Assembly: GCA_029933895.1 (NCBI GenBank)
Contig: JAOZNG010000063.1
Span: 1-6,816, forward strand
Direction of reading: 5' to 3'
Source: an archaeon
Lineage (GTDB): Archaea; Altiarchaeota; Altiarchaeia; IMC4; QMZM01
Length of the DNA: 6,816 nt
The notes under the pieces are model-generated. The model was given only the letters and a program-made list of their open reading frames with translations, was not told the origin of the DNA and ran no database searches. Position numbers and translations under genes: made by a program. Below are positions 6,641-6,816 of this stretch, one piece after another (the stretch's first letter is position 1; each line of letters begins with the position of its first letter).

Positions 6641-6777
6641 TCGACTAAGGACGAAATTTCTTAAATTCCCGAGTCTTTAGGCACTAGTTCTACATCTTCA
6701 GCATCAAGAGAGCGAAAGAGATTTATACTCATAGTCCCTAAAGTGCTGGGGATTTAGGAAATTTATTACAAAGTCGG
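6641..6777 (+). ncRNA. Candidate structured RNA: long imperfect hairpin of unknown family
   Basis: Two arms pair in one unbroken register (paired positions sum to 13418). From the base: CGACT (6642-6646) with AGTCG (6772-6776); a mostly unpaired seven-base interval on each side; 18 consecutive pairs (6654-6671 with 6747-6764); a 3x3 internal loop; seven pairs CTTTAGG/CCTAAAG (6675-6681 with 6737-6743); a C-C mismatch; four pairs ACTA/TAGT; and a 45-base apical region (6687-6731) with a small TCTT/AAGA stem. All three non-Watson-Crick positions in the 18-bp helix are G-U or U-G in the plus-strand RNA and would be A-C clashes in the minus-strand RNA, pointing to a functional plus transcript. 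A TATA-like element lies about 25 bp upstream. No ORF or ATG start covers it and no T tract follows before the window ends. It could instead be the leader of a gene to the right, or a small inverted-repeat element. Confidence 0.5.
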
Positions 6778-6816
6778 CAGAATACGACAAACCCGGAGAG
6801 AGTTTATCCACAGTGA

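Noticed and set aside
6681..6730. Possible tRNA, because of GTTC followed by an adenine-rich stretch
   Set aside because: No acceptor, D or anticodon arms can be formed, and the bases belong to the apical part of the long hairpin.
6777..6816. Start of another gene at GTG 6812 with GGAG at 6794
   Set aside because: The spacing of 14 bases is too long and only one codon lies in the window. It remains possible that the hairpin is its leader.
1..6816. CRISPR array, insertion sequence or prophage
   Set aside because: No regularly spaced repeats, transposase or integrase frames were seen. All identified genes are housekeeping or metabolic.

Overview
The window reads as archaeal chromosome, most likely a methanogen-type or related euryarchaeon. 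The evidence is an archaeal-type 30S ribosomal protein S2 tail, TATA boxes of the TTTAAATA/TTTATATA kind about 25 bp upstream of likely transcript starts, a mixture of a leaderless gene (enolase) and genes with strong Shine-Dalgarno sites, U-tract termination, and a hexulose-phosphate synthase fused to an RraA-like domain. The AMP-forming acetyl-CoA synthetase resembles those of acetate-using archaea such as Methanothrix. That is a family-level impression from memory, and no species assignment is possible.

Layout. Bases 1-223 (+) hold the 3' end of rpsB (S2). Enolase (225-1490, -) converges on it with one base between the stop codons. Enolase and a small 2[4Fe-4S] ferredoxin (1564-1746, +) diverge from a short AT-rich region holding a self-symmetric TATA element and a perfect 22-bp palindrome. 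After a 67-bp gap where I see no clear gene or terminator, three minus-strand genes read leftward from about 6600. First is an OFA-type MFS carboxylate transporter (5254-6534), then acetyl-CoA synthetase (3161-5212), then the HPS-RraA fusion (1814-3109). A hairpin plus long T tract right at the acs stop codon separates the HPS-RraA gene from the first two. No other real gene is visible; the remaining long frames are opposite-strand shadows of these genes. The right end (6535-6816) has no credible ORF. It carries the transporter promoter and a long, single-register RNA hairpin (about 6641-6777) headed by its own TATA-like element.

How it fits together. The transporter and acs form an acetate (or similar monocarboxylate) uptake-and-activation operon. 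The ferredoxin could serve as electron carrier for acetyl-CoA or C1 metabolism. Its promoter shares an 11-bp element (TAATGATTAAT), at almost the same distance from the TATA box, with the transporter-acs promoter, which suggests co-regulation. Enolase and HPS-RraA are central-carbon genes (glycolysis/gluconeogenesis and pentose or C1 supply). The strongest unexplained signal is the structured, probably transcribed element at the right end.
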